In this document: positions 1 through 7,072 of the stretch, piece after piece
How positions within the stretch are numbered: the first letter of the stretch is position 1
How the letters are laid out: each line of letters starts with the position of its first letter
From: Anaerolineales bacterium
GTDB lineage: Bacteria; Chloroflexota; Anaerolineae; Anaerolineales; UBA11858
Direction of reading: 5' to 3'
DNA length: 38,312 bases
Assembly: GCA_021108255.1 (NCBI GenBank)
Contig: JAIORG010000255.1
Span: 1 to 38,312, forward strand
The notes under the pieces: generated by a model
Seen by the model: only the letters and a program-made list of their open reading frames with translations
Told to the model about the DNA's origin: nothing
Database searches by the model: none
Translations under genes and position numbers: made by a program

Positions 1-118
1 CACGGTCATTCAGTGGTCCTAACAAATGTTCGCCCACGGCGATCATTACAGCTTCTGCTCAATGGAATCCTTTTTCAACCAGCTCACCAGCCTGTATTGC
101 CGGGGTCTTTTTTGCCAT
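1..118 (-). CDS. Probable selenoprotein of the C_GCAxxG_C_C redox family, N-terminal fragment with in-frame TGA
   Basis: This gene reads leftward and runs off the window edge. ATG at 118-116 opens a frame with TGA as codon 20 (59-61); the frame then stays open for 19 more codons to the edge. The residues before the TGA end in GELVEKGFH and those after begin AEAVMIAVGEHL. From memory this matches the start of the C_GCAxxG_C_C putative redox-protein family, where the equivalent stretch is like GFNCAQAVLLA with a conserved Cys exactly at the TGA. Reading TGA as selenocysteine restores that redox residue. A hairpin directly after the TGA supports this (separate entry). A purine-rich stretch, GGGAAAGGG, lies just before the ATG. 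The gene is 89 bases downstream of the lipoprotein hydrolase on the same strand. The remaining family cysteines lie outside the window. The alternative is a 19-residue spurious ORF or a decayed gene. Confidence 0.66.
25..47 (-). promoter_or_regulatory. Candidate bacterial SECIS hairpin after the in-frame TGA
   Basis: On the minus strand the message folds as AATG, an A/A mismatch, TCGCC, a GTG loop, GGCGA, then CATT. That gives five perfect upper pairs and four lower pairs. The loop begins 22 bases after the last base of the TGA and its first base is G. As I recall, bacterial SECIS models require a loop about 16-37 bases after the UGA, a short upper stem, and a G in the first two loop bases; this hairpin satisfies them. 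I found it by eye and computed no folding energy. Confidence 0.55.
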
Positions 119-207
119 ATCCCTTTCCCGTTTCCTGCCTAATATTTTCTATTAAGGAAGACACCAATAATAAAGCTTCTTGATAACCTCTCTACTCTAT
201 CTTTCCC

Positions 208-1212
208 CTAACCTTCAATTTCAATCACTGCACCAACACCCACGCTGATAAAGTCATCTCCAAAGGCTTCTTTAAATTGATTAATCGCCTGGTCTCCCGT
301 GCAGTGGCAGGGAGCGACATGAACCACGCCAATGCGCTTAAATTCTTTGATGATCTGCTTCACTTCATTGCTGCTGGCACCGCCCAGGTGGAATCCTCCC
401 ATCACCAGGTAAATTTGTTCATGGAATTGCCTCTTTGCCGCCAGGACCATTTTCTCTACACCGGGATGGGCACATCCGGTGATAACCACCAAGCCCTGGG
501 GAGTGTCAATTACAAGTGCTTGTTCAGGAGGCGAACCTGGAATTTCCCCAAGTGTGTAAATTCTTTCCGCGATCTGTTGACCGGGAACCACCTCAATTAC
601 CTCTGCCTGTTTGCTATATTGATTTTTCAAGGAAGAGTAAAAGGATGGCGGCAGATAGATCTTTGGATCTGCCCCGGCGAAGAGCAAAGACTGCATTCCG
701 GCGATGTGATCGTTATGTGGATGAGAGAGGACCACATTTTGTACTTCAACCGGGTTAATATTCATTTTTGACATATTTTCCAGCAGCATCGATCCGGATG
801 CGCCGGTATCAAAAAGAACGTTTTGATCTTTATAAGTTACAAACGCCGAGAATCCCCAGGCTGTCTTTAATCCTTTTTTAAAGGGGTAATTATCAAAAAC
901 AATGGTTATTGTAATCATTTCAACCTCAGCTTCCGTCGGCTGCGGTGTTGGTTCAGGAGTATCCTCTGGCGATGGAGTTGGCTGCGGGGTAGATGTACTT
1001 TCCAATACCCCAGCTGGATCCAAATCCTCCTCCTGCAAAGATTCAGTGGCCTTAGATAATGGATTGGCTGAACTGGAGACAAAACCTGTCTTGCAAGCTG
1101 ACAACCCCGACAGAATCAATAAACCAATTACCATCAGCTTTATTATCAACCGGGAAGAGACTAGACGGGGAGTTAACATAAGTGAAAAAACCAATACCTG
1201 ACCAGTGTTCAC
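208..1212 (-). CDS. Metallo-beta-lactamase-fold hydrolase, lipoprotein (COG1237-like)
   Basis: Predicted metal-dependent hydrolase anchored outside the cell. The N-terminus has a hydrophobic signal segment ending in lipobox LSAC (Cys40 from this start). A linker of about 50 residues rich in Thr, Pro and Glu follows, then the catalytic domain from about residue 97. Metal-site motifs are SHPHNDH (the HxHxDH motif), GCAHPG, GGFHLGG and APCHCTGD. This set resembles the COG1237 branch, which includes archaeal dihydropterin-ribofuranosyl-aminobenzene phosphate synthase-like proteins; the true substrate is unknown. The start is uncertain. GTG at 1212 lies five bases after a perfect TATAAT and would be leaderless; ATG at 1179 gives a more usual signal peptide (Cys at residue 29) but has no Shine-Dalgarno. 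The probable selenoprotein gene follows on the same strand. Confidence 0.85.
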   Translation of the reverse strand: MNTGQVLVFSLMLTPRLVSSRLIIKLMVIGLLILSGLSACKTGFVSSSANPLSKATESLQEEDLDPAGVLESTSTPQPTPSPEDTPEPTPQPTEAEVEMITITIVFDNYPFKKGLKTAWGFSAFVTYKDQNVLFDTGASGSMLLENMSKMNINPVEVQNVVLSHPHNDHIAGMQSLLFAGADPKIYLPPSFYSSLKNQYSKQAEVIEVVPGQQIAERIYTLGEIPGSPPEQALVIDTPQGLVVITGCAHPGVEKMVLAAKRQFHEQIYLVMGGFHLGGASSNEVKQIIKEFKRIGVVHVAPCHCTGDQAINQFKEAFGDDFISVGVGAVIEIEG

Positions 1213-1217
1213 CCTTT

Positions 1218-1223
1218 ATTATA
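1218..1223 (-). promoter_or_regulatory. Perfect -10 box of the lipoprotein hydrolase gene
   Basis: TATAAT on the minus strand, with CTGAAA as a possible -35 hexamer 17 bases upstream. Transcription would start at about 1211-1212, on the GTG codon itself, giving a leaderless message. Confidence 0.5.
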
Positions 1224-1353
1224 CAATCTCAACCGGTATTTTTCAGCTGGGATTTCTAATTCATTCTCACCTCTATTCTATTCCCGCATCTGGATTTACC
1301 TTACAGGGCTGTTAATCGATGAAATAATTCCTTTGTTCTGGGTCAGGTTTGTG

Positions 1354-1359
1354 TATAAT
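1354..1359 (+). promoter_or_regulatory. -10 box upstream of the C39-like peptidase gene
   Basis: TATAAT preceded by TGTG (an extended -10 look). The -35 region is weak (TTTGTT about 16 bases upstream). The leader to the ATG would be about 50 bases. Confidence 0.5.
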
Positions 1360-1416
1360 TAGGCTACTTTTATTTTAACTGCCGCAGACATTATCCATTT
1401 CCACATCCAGATAAAG

Positions 1417-2316
1417 ATGAAAATAACGACCACAGCCAATCGGCTTCCGGGAAGACGATCGGAATCAATCCTCCCTCAAATTAGATCCTTTTTCACCAGC
1501 GGAACAACAGTTCTCGGTGCGAATGCGATGTTCCTGGGAGGTTTCCTGGTTTTCCTTTATTTCAACCACCTGCCGGACCCCGGGACATTAATAGCTGATC
1601 TGCCAGCGTCTGCCACACAGACAGAGACAATCCTTGTTAATTCAACCAACACCCCGTTCCCGGCTTCTCCATTAACGCCAACACCAACTGCATCCCCAAC
1701 GCCTACACTTACCCCAACACCTACATTAACCCCTACCCGTATCCCACCAACAGCTCTTCCTGATAGAAGCAGCATTAAGGGAATCAAGGGACATTCGCAG
1801 TCCATGCCCCTTAGCTGTGAATCCCGATCGGCTGTGGATTGGGCAGCTTATTTCGGCAAGTCCATCAATGAGTACAAATTCTTTAACGGACTTCCCGTTC
1901 ATGATAATCCAAACAAAGGATTTGTCGGCAGTGTTTATGGAAGCTGGGGGCAAATTCCGCCTGCTCCCTATGGAGTTCATTCCAAACCAATTGCCCAGCG
2001 ATTGCGTGAGTACGGCTTAAAAGCGCAGGCAGTCCGCGGCATGACCTACGAGGAATTAAAAGCAGAAATTGCGGCCGGCCATCCGGTAATAGTCTGGATT
2101 GTTGGTCATGTGGGGTTGGGAACGCCGATCTCTTATACTGCCTCTGGCGGCGCTGTGACTACTGTTGCCAGGTTTGAGCACACCGTGATTGTGATCGGTT
2201 ATACAGAAAACAAGGTCACTGTTCTTGACGGATACAAGGTTTATTCCCGCTATAAAAAAGAATTTATGAAATCCTGGGGCGTGCTGGAGAATCAAGCTGT
2301 GATCTGGCTCGAATAA
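1417..2316 (+). CDS. Membrane-anchored C39-like (Peptidase_C39_2) cysteine peptidase-fold protein
   Basis: Predicted extracytoplasmic papain-like protein of 299 residues. A single membrane segment at about residues 31-52 is followed by a Thr/Pro linker (about 75-115) of repeated TPTPT units, which probably spans the cell envelope. The catalytic domain then has Cys134 in PLSCESRS, His255 in FEHTVIVIGY and Asp271 in VLDGYK, the spacing expected of a C39-like Cys-His-Asp triad. The segment ending GHPVIVWIVG just before the His block is also typical of Peptidase_C39_2. No double-glycine exporter is nearby, so a bacteriocin-processing role is unlikely; the substrate is unknown. The ATG has only a weak upstream AGATAAAG. 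The gene converges on ogt with a two-base gap. Confidence 0.82.
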   Translation: MKITTTANRLPGRRSESILPQIRSFFTSGTTVLGANAMFLGGFLVFLYFNHLPDPGTLIADLPASATQTETILVNSTNTPFPASPLTPTPTASPTPTLTPTPTLTPTRIPPTALPDRSSIKGIKGHSQSMPLSCESRSAVDWAAYFGKSINEYKFFNGLPVHDNPNKGFVGSVYGSWGQIPPAPYGVHSKPIAQRLREYGLKAQAVRGMTYEELKAEIAAGHPVIVWIVGHVGLGTPISYTASGGAVTTVARFEHTVIVIGYTENKVTVLDGYKVYSRYKKEFMKSWGVLENQAVIWLE

Positions 2317-2318
2317 AT

Positions 2319-2846
2319 CTATCCCCGATTTAATCCAACTTTTTCAAAATCCAGCAGCCACGCTTTTAAATCTGTATTATCTTTTCCGCCATATCCTGTT
2401 AAGCTGCCGTCAGAGCCGATTACCCGGTGGCAGGGAACCACCAGTGGGGCCTGGTTTGATTTTTCTGCTTGACCCACTGCCCGGGATGCTTTTGGATTCC
2501 CAATCGCTGCCGAGATCTGTCCATATGACCTTGTTTCGCCATAAGGGATGGACAGGGTTTCTTGAAGGACATCCTTCTGAAATGCCGTATAGCCGGACCA
2601 ATCAATTGGCAGGGAAAACTCTTTAATCTCATAATTGAGATACGCCTGCAGCTGTTCTATAACGGGTTCCGTTTCCTGATCAGAAAAGACATATTCCCCT
2701 TCCCGGTAGCTTTCATTCAGGACTAAAAAAGCCTTCTTGCTGTTCTGGAACATGCGCAGTCTTCTTAATCCCCTCTCCGACACTGCAATACCGATTAAAC
2801 CCAATTTTTTTGTCTGCAGAATATTCAGATAAATTGTAGGGTTCAC
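2319..2846 (-). CDS. ogt: Methylated-DNA--[protein]-cysteine S-methyltransferase
   Basis: Suicide DNA-repair protein that transfers the methyl group of O6-methylguanine to its own cysteine. The 175-residue length fits the Ogt type without an Ada regulatory domain. The acceptor Cys139 lies in PCHRVIGSDGSLTGYGG, the family signature. Upstream, YGETRSYGQIS and AIGNPKASRAVGQA form the helix-turn-helix and Arg-finger region that flips out the damaged base. The start is GTG at 2846, with GGAG about nine bases before it. The gene is alone on its strand here; its stop lies almost on top of the stop of the convergent peptidase gene, and I saw no terminator between them. Confidence 0.95.
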   Translation of the reverse strand: MNPTIYLNILQTKKLGLIGIAVSERGLRRLRMFQNSKKAFLVLNESYREGEYVFSDQETEPVIEQLQAYLNYEIKEFSLPIDWSGYTAFQKDVLQETLSIPYGETRSYGQISAAIGNPKASRAVGQAEKSNQAPLVVPCHRVIGSDGSLTGYGGKDNTDLKAWLLDFEKVGLNRG

Positions 2847-2898
2847 AGGTATTCTCCACTGAAAGTATCCAGTTTTTTCATGCCCAGTATACCACCCG

Positions 2899-2928
2899 CT
2901 ACGCCTTTATAACGTATATTAAGCGTAG
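2899..2928. repeat. Short inverted repeat upstream of ogt
   Basis: CTACGCCTT and AAGCGTAG face each other across about 13 AT-rich bases that include TATAACGTATA; one arm has a single bulged base. It lies 53 bases beyond the ogt start in the divergent gap and could be an operator. No regulator is known, so this is weak. Confidence 0.25.
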
Positions 2929-3017
2929 GGAAAGCGTCAGGTTGTCGTCAAGCAGCAAATGAACCCAGATGCTACACTATTATTAGAAAAAGAATTTCTC
3001 TTCTTCTCCTCCTTAGT

Positions 3018-3047
3018 GAGAGTCGGGTTATGGCGCACCCGACTCTC
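3018..3047. repeat. Perfect 11-bp inverted repeat in the ogt-dnaE gap
   Basis: GAGAGTCGGGT, an eight-base loop, then ACCCGACTCTC. The stem is strong, but no T-run follows on either strand, so it is not a textbook terminator, and a terminator would be out of place between two divergent genes. The rest of the 2847-3249 gap is AT-rich and pyrimidine-rich, and no convincing gene was seen in it apart from the dnaE promoter. Confidence 0.6.
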
Positions 3048-3205
3048 GGTATTTAAAGGGGAACTTCTTCTTAAACTTTCTTTCTTTAAAATATTCCCCT
3101 ACCTATTTTCTCTCCTTCTAGAAAAGGGAACCTGTCCAGATAAATTTTTAAGGTTAATCTGCTGTTTTTTAACCGGTTGGTGACCGAAAACCAGTTAATC
3201 AAGCG

Positions 3206-3211
3206 TATAAT
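3206..3211 (+). promoter_or_regulatory. -10 box of dnaE
   Basis: TATAAT 38 bases before the dnaE ATG. The -35 is weak (TGACCG 19 bases upstream). No Shine-Dalgarno is visible before the ATG. Confidence 0.45.
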
Positions 3212-3249
3212 AGGGTTAGACAATTCAGCCTACTTTATCCGTTCCGACT

Positions 3250-6200
3250 ATGTCCTTTGCACACCTCCACGTACACACAGAATATTCGATCCTTGACGGC
3301 TTTAGCAATATCAAGGCCCTGGTTAAACGGGCCAAAGAACTTGATATGCCCGCTCTGGCAATTACCGATCATGGGACCATGTTCGGTGTGGTTGACTTTT
3401 ATCATGCTGCCAAAGAGGTAGACATAAAACCCATTATTGGGCTGGAAGGTTATCTCGCGGCCCGGGGGATGAAAGATCGCAACTCGCAGAAGGATAAACG
3501 TTCCTCCCATCTCCTGCTTCTGGCGGAGAACCAGACCGGTTACAAGAACCTGTTAAAAATCGCCACCGCTTCTCAATTGGAAGGTTTTTATTATCGACCT
3601 CGAATTGACCATGATTTTCTCGCCGCTCACTCAGAAGGATTAATTGCTACCTCTGGATGCATGGCGGCAGAAATACCCCGGGCAATCAACCAGGGCAATC
3701 TTGAACAGGCACATAAAAAGCTGGAATGGTACTACGATGTTTTTGGTCCAGATAATTTTTTCCTGGAACTACAGCAGCATGAAATCCCCGAACTGGAAAA
3801 GATAAACAAAACTCTGATTGAGATGGGTCCCCGCTACAATGCCCATTTCATCGCTACCAACGATGTGCACTATATCAATCCGTCCGATGCCGTGCTTCAG
3901 GATGTCCTCCTGGCTATTCAGACTGGCAAGATACTCAGCGATCCTGACCGGATGCGGATGACTGATGAGACTTATTATTTAAGAACTCCCGAAGAAATGC
4001 GTGCCATCTTTTCGGAGGTTCCAGGAGCCATTGAGAACACCTTGTGGATTGCAGAACGCTGTGAGGTGGATTTAGGGTTCAAAGAATACCATCTGCCTAA
4101 TTTCCCTGTCCCGGATGGAAAAACACCAGATGGTTATTTGAGAGAAATCTGCGAAAAGGGTTTGCTTAAGCGCTACCAGGACCGGGCTTCTAGCCCCGAA
4201 ATCCGCGATCGGTTGGAATACGAGCTGGATATCATCAAATCAATGGGATTTGACGCCTATTTCCTGATTGTTTGGGATTTGATCCAATACGCTCAGGAAA
4301 AAGGGATCTGGTACAACGCCCGCGGATCTGCAGCCGGTTCCATCGTTTCCTACTGCCTGGAAATCACACCCATTGATCCTCTGGAACATAATTTGATCTT
4401 TGAGCGCTTTCTAAATCCAGGCCGTATTTCCATGCCGGATATTGACCTAGATTTTCCTGATGATCGGCGAGCAGAAATGATGCATTACTGCGCGGACAAA
4501 TACGGGCACGATAAAGTTGCTCAGATCATTACGTTTGGAACCATGAAAGCCCGGGCTGCAATCCGTGACGTCGGGCGGGTTATGGATATTCCCCTTCAGG
4601 AAGTAGACCGGATTGCCAAAGCTATCCCCAATCAACCACCGATGAGCATCGAAGAAGCCCTGGAGGGCTCCCCGGACTTCAGAAAGCTCTATAATGATGC
4701 TCCTTATCTTCAAAGTTTAATTGACACGGCCAAAGGAGTGGAAGGAACTGTTCGCAATGCCGGCACTCACGCAGCCGGCGTGGTTGTCACCGACCGGCCC
4801 GTAGAGGAATACGCCCCTCTTCACAGACCCACCGGCAACATGGGTGACAGCCCGATAAATACCGTCACTCAATACGAGATGTCTGTGGTTGACAAACTCG
4901 GGTTATTGAAAATTGATTTCCTGGGACTCTCCACTCTGACAATTATGGCACTGGCCAGCGAATTTATTGAGCAGCGCCACGGTGTAAAATTCACCCTTAG
5001 CAATATTCCTACGGATGATCCAGAGACCTTCGAGCTGATTGGTCGGGGTGAAACAATTGGCCTTTTCCAGGTGGAAAGTTCCGGGATGCGGCGTTATTTA
5101 AAAGAAATGAAGCCCACGCGGCTGGAACATGTAATCGCCATGGTTGCCTTGTACCGCCCCGGACCGATGGATTTTATTCCTGATTATATTGACCGGATGC
5201 ACAAAAGACAGGAAATCAGCTACCGGCATGATGGTTTGATCCCAATCTACGAGGAAACCTTTGGAATTCCTGTTTACCAGGAACAGATCATGCACAGCGC
5301 GGTCGCAATAGCAGGGTATACACCATCCGAATCAGACAGTCTGCGGAAAGCCGTTGCGAAAAAGAAAGCAGGTGAACTTAAAAAACACAAGAAAAAATTC
5401 ATCAGCGGGGCAGTTGAGCGCGGAGTGGATCAAAAAACCGCGGAAGAGATTTTCACTGATTGGGAAAAATTTGCCCGCTATGGTTTTAACAAAGCCCACG
5501 CGGCGGATTACGGATTGATCTCGGTTCAGACTGCCTACTTAAAAACCCACTATCCTGTGGAGTATATGACAGCCGTGCTGACGGTATACCAAAATAATAC
5601 CGATAAAGTCACCCTTTATGCCTCGGAATGCAGACAGATGGGAATCGAGGTATTAGCTCCTAACGTCAATTTCAGCTGCTGGGGGTTCACTATTGAGGAC
5701 AATCCCCAGGGAGAATTCTGCATCCGATTTGGATTGGGGGCGGTAAAGAATGTTGGTGAAGGACCGGTGGAAGTAATCGTTCAAGGTCGGGGAGAACAGC
5801 CTTTCAAAGACGTGAATGATTTTCTCCGGCGAGTGGATATGAGAAAAGTTGGCAAAAGAGCTCTTGAATCCCTGATTCAGGTTGGCGCTCTGGATGATTT
5901 TGGAAACCGGCCAGCTTTGCTAGAATCCATGGATCGCATTATCGCTATCAGCTCTTCCAATTTTCAGGCTGCAGACGCAGGTCAGGTCTCCATGTTCGGA
6001 GAGGAAACAGGACTGACGGAAACCATAAGCCTGACGGAAGCAAAAACGAAAGTCAGCCGCAGAACTCAGTTGGATTGGGAACGGGAGTTAATTGGGCTCT
6101 ATGTCTCTGATCACCCACTGAGCACCGTGATGGACAGCCTGCAAAAACATGTGTCTCACTTTGCCCAGGACTTAAATGAAGCCAAACCCCAGGAACGCGT

Positions 6201-6996
6201 CAGCGTAGCCGGGATTGTCACCAAGATTCGGCAGCATCAGACCAAAAACGGCAAAGCCATGGCGTTCGCAACTATTGAGGATACCCAGGGCTCCATAGAC
6301 CTGGTAATTTTCCCCAATACCTGGAATAAATATGCGGAAATTATTCGCTTTGATGAAATTATCTATGTCAAAGGCAAAGCCGATACCAATGGCGGGGATA
6401 CCAAAGTCCTGGTTGACCAGGTAAGAACCAACATTACCCAAATTGAATCGATTGAAGGACCACCAGGACCTGCAATCCAGCCTCCTATAGAAACACCCCG
6501 ACCTCAAACCCCACTATCCCCACCGGTTAATAAACCAACTGAAGAGATTTCTGCACCGGTTGAGGATAAATCAGAAACCAAAGAGGTCTCTTCCAAGCAA
6601 GCTCCACCGCCGCCGGATGCATTTTCTCCCGACTGGAAAAAGGAATCGGTAGTTGAAAAGGATACCGAGAAACCGCAGGCTCCTCCGGAAAAAGAAAAAC
6701 CAGCCCCTGAACGGGCTTCGACAATAATCCTCGAAGAGGATGCCACTTATCTAATCACAGTCATCCTGAAAAACCGGGGAGATACCATACGGGACAAACT
6801 CCGGCTGCGGCAGGTATATGGAACTTTAATTAGTTTCCCCGGAAAAGATCGATTCGCTTTTCAGATCACAGAAAATGAGCAAAGCCATTTGCTTGAGTTC
6901 CCCAATGCCTCAACCAACGTGACCAAAGAGCTTATGAATCACCTCAGAGATATGCTCGGCCGGGACAGCGTGCAGGTTGAAAAATACCTTTTCTAA
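3250..6996 (+). CDS. dnaE: DNA polymerase III subunit alpha
   Basis: Catalytic subunit of the replicative polymerase, 1248 residues. The N-terminal PHP domain (about 1-280) begins HLHVHTEYSILDG and keeps most metal ligands (TDHG, GLEGY, SGCMAAE, NDVHY), so it may retain proofreading activity; that is inference. The polymerase core has the catalytic pair Asp397 and Asp399 in MPDIDLDFPDD and the third Asp556 in KIDFLG. ALYRPGPMDFIP and NKAHAADYGLI are also classic. Helix-hairpin-helix and OB-fold regions follow (about 870-1060). A Pro/Glu-rich linker (about 1066-1155) then joins an extra domain of about 90 residues (SFPGKDRFAF, LLEFPNAS). The ATG at 3250 immediately precedes the PHP signature, so the start is secure although no Shine-Dalgarno is seen. 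Confidence 0.98.
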   Translation: MSFAHLHVHTEYSILDGFSNIKALVKRAKELDMPALAITDHGTMFGVVDFYHAAKEVDIKPIIGLEGYLAARGMKDRNSQKDKRSSHLLLLAENQTGYKNLLKIATASQLEGFYYRPRIDHDFLAAHSEGLIATSGCMAAEIPRAINQGNLEQAHKKLEWYYDVFGPDNFFLELQQHEIPELEKINKTLIEMGPRYNAHFIATNDVHYINPSDAVLQDVLLAIQTGKILSDPDRMRMTDETYYLRTPEEMRAIFSEVPGAIENTLWIAERCEVDLGFKEYHLPNFPVPDGKTPDGYLREICEKGLLKRYQDRASSPEIRDRLEYELDIIKSMGFDAYFLIVWDLIQYAQEKGIWYNARGSAAGSIVSYCLEITPIDPLEHNLIFERFLNPGRISMPDIDLDFPDDRRAEMMHYCADKYGHDKVAQIITFGTMKARAAIRDVGRVMDIPLQEVDRIAKAIPNQPPMSIEEALEGSPDFRKLYNDAPYLQSLIDTAKGVEGTVRNAGTHAAGVVVTDRPVEEYAPLHRPTGNMGDSPINTVTQYEMSVVDKLGLLKIDFLGLSTLTIMALASEFIEQRHGVKFTLSNIPTDDPETFELIGRGETIGLFQVESSGMRRYLKEMKPTRLEHVIAMVALYRPGPMDFIPDYIDRMHKRQEISYRHDGLIPIYEETFGIPVYQEQIMHSAVAIAGYTPSESDSLRKAVAKKKAGELKKHKKKFISGAVERGVDQKTAEEIFTDWEKFARYGFNKAHAADYGLISVQTAYLKTHYPVEYMTAVLTVYQNNTDKVTLYASECRQMGIEVLAPNVNFSCWGFTIEDNPQGEFCIRFGLGAVKNVGEGPVEVIVQGRGEQPFKDVNDFLRRVDMRKVGKRALESLIQVGALDDFGNRPALLESMDRIIAISSSNFQAADAGQVSMFGEETGLTETISLTEAKTKVSRRTQLDWERELIGLYVSDHPLSTVMDSLQKHVSHFAQDLNEAKPQERVSVAGIVTKIRQHQTKNGKAMAFATIEDTQGSIDLVIFPNTWNKYAEIIRFDEIIYVKGKADTNGGDTKVLVDQVRTNITQIESIEGPPGPAIQPPIETPRPQTPLSPPVNKPTEEISAPVEDKSETKEVSSKQAPPPPDAFSPDWKKESVVEKDTEKPQAPPEKEKPAPERASTIILEEDATYLITVILKNRGDTIRDKLRLRQVYGTLISFPGKDRFAFQITENEQSHLLEFPNASTNVTKELMNHLRDMLGRDSVQVEKYLF

Positions 6997-7017
6997 GATA
7001 TCGCAAGCAATAAAAAC

Positions 7018-7050
7018 AAATCCCTGGAAACAGATTGTTTTCAGGGATTT
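7018..7050. terminator. Bidirectional terminator between dnaE and pfkA
   Basis: A 14-bp stem with one G-T wobble: arms 7018-7031 (AAATCCCTGGAAAC) and 7037-7050, loop AGATT. T-rich on one side and A-rich on the other, so it can serve both convergent genes. Confidence 0.8.
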
Positions 7051-7072
7051 TCATTCATCAATCAGCGGTTTA

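Noticed and set aside
1-118. Reading TGA at 59-61 as Trp through a recoded genetic code
   Set aside because: TGA serves as a normal stop elsewhere in the window, for example for pgpH and mce.
902-1201. A Gly/Ser/Val-rich plus-strand ORF
   Set aside because: It is the complement of the Thr/Pro linker of the lipoprotein hydrolase.
2959-3183. A 74-residue plus-strand ORF in the ogt-dnaE gap
   Set aside because: No ribosome site, Leu/Phe-rich translation of pyrimidine-rich DNA, and it runs through the perfect hairpin at 3018-3047.
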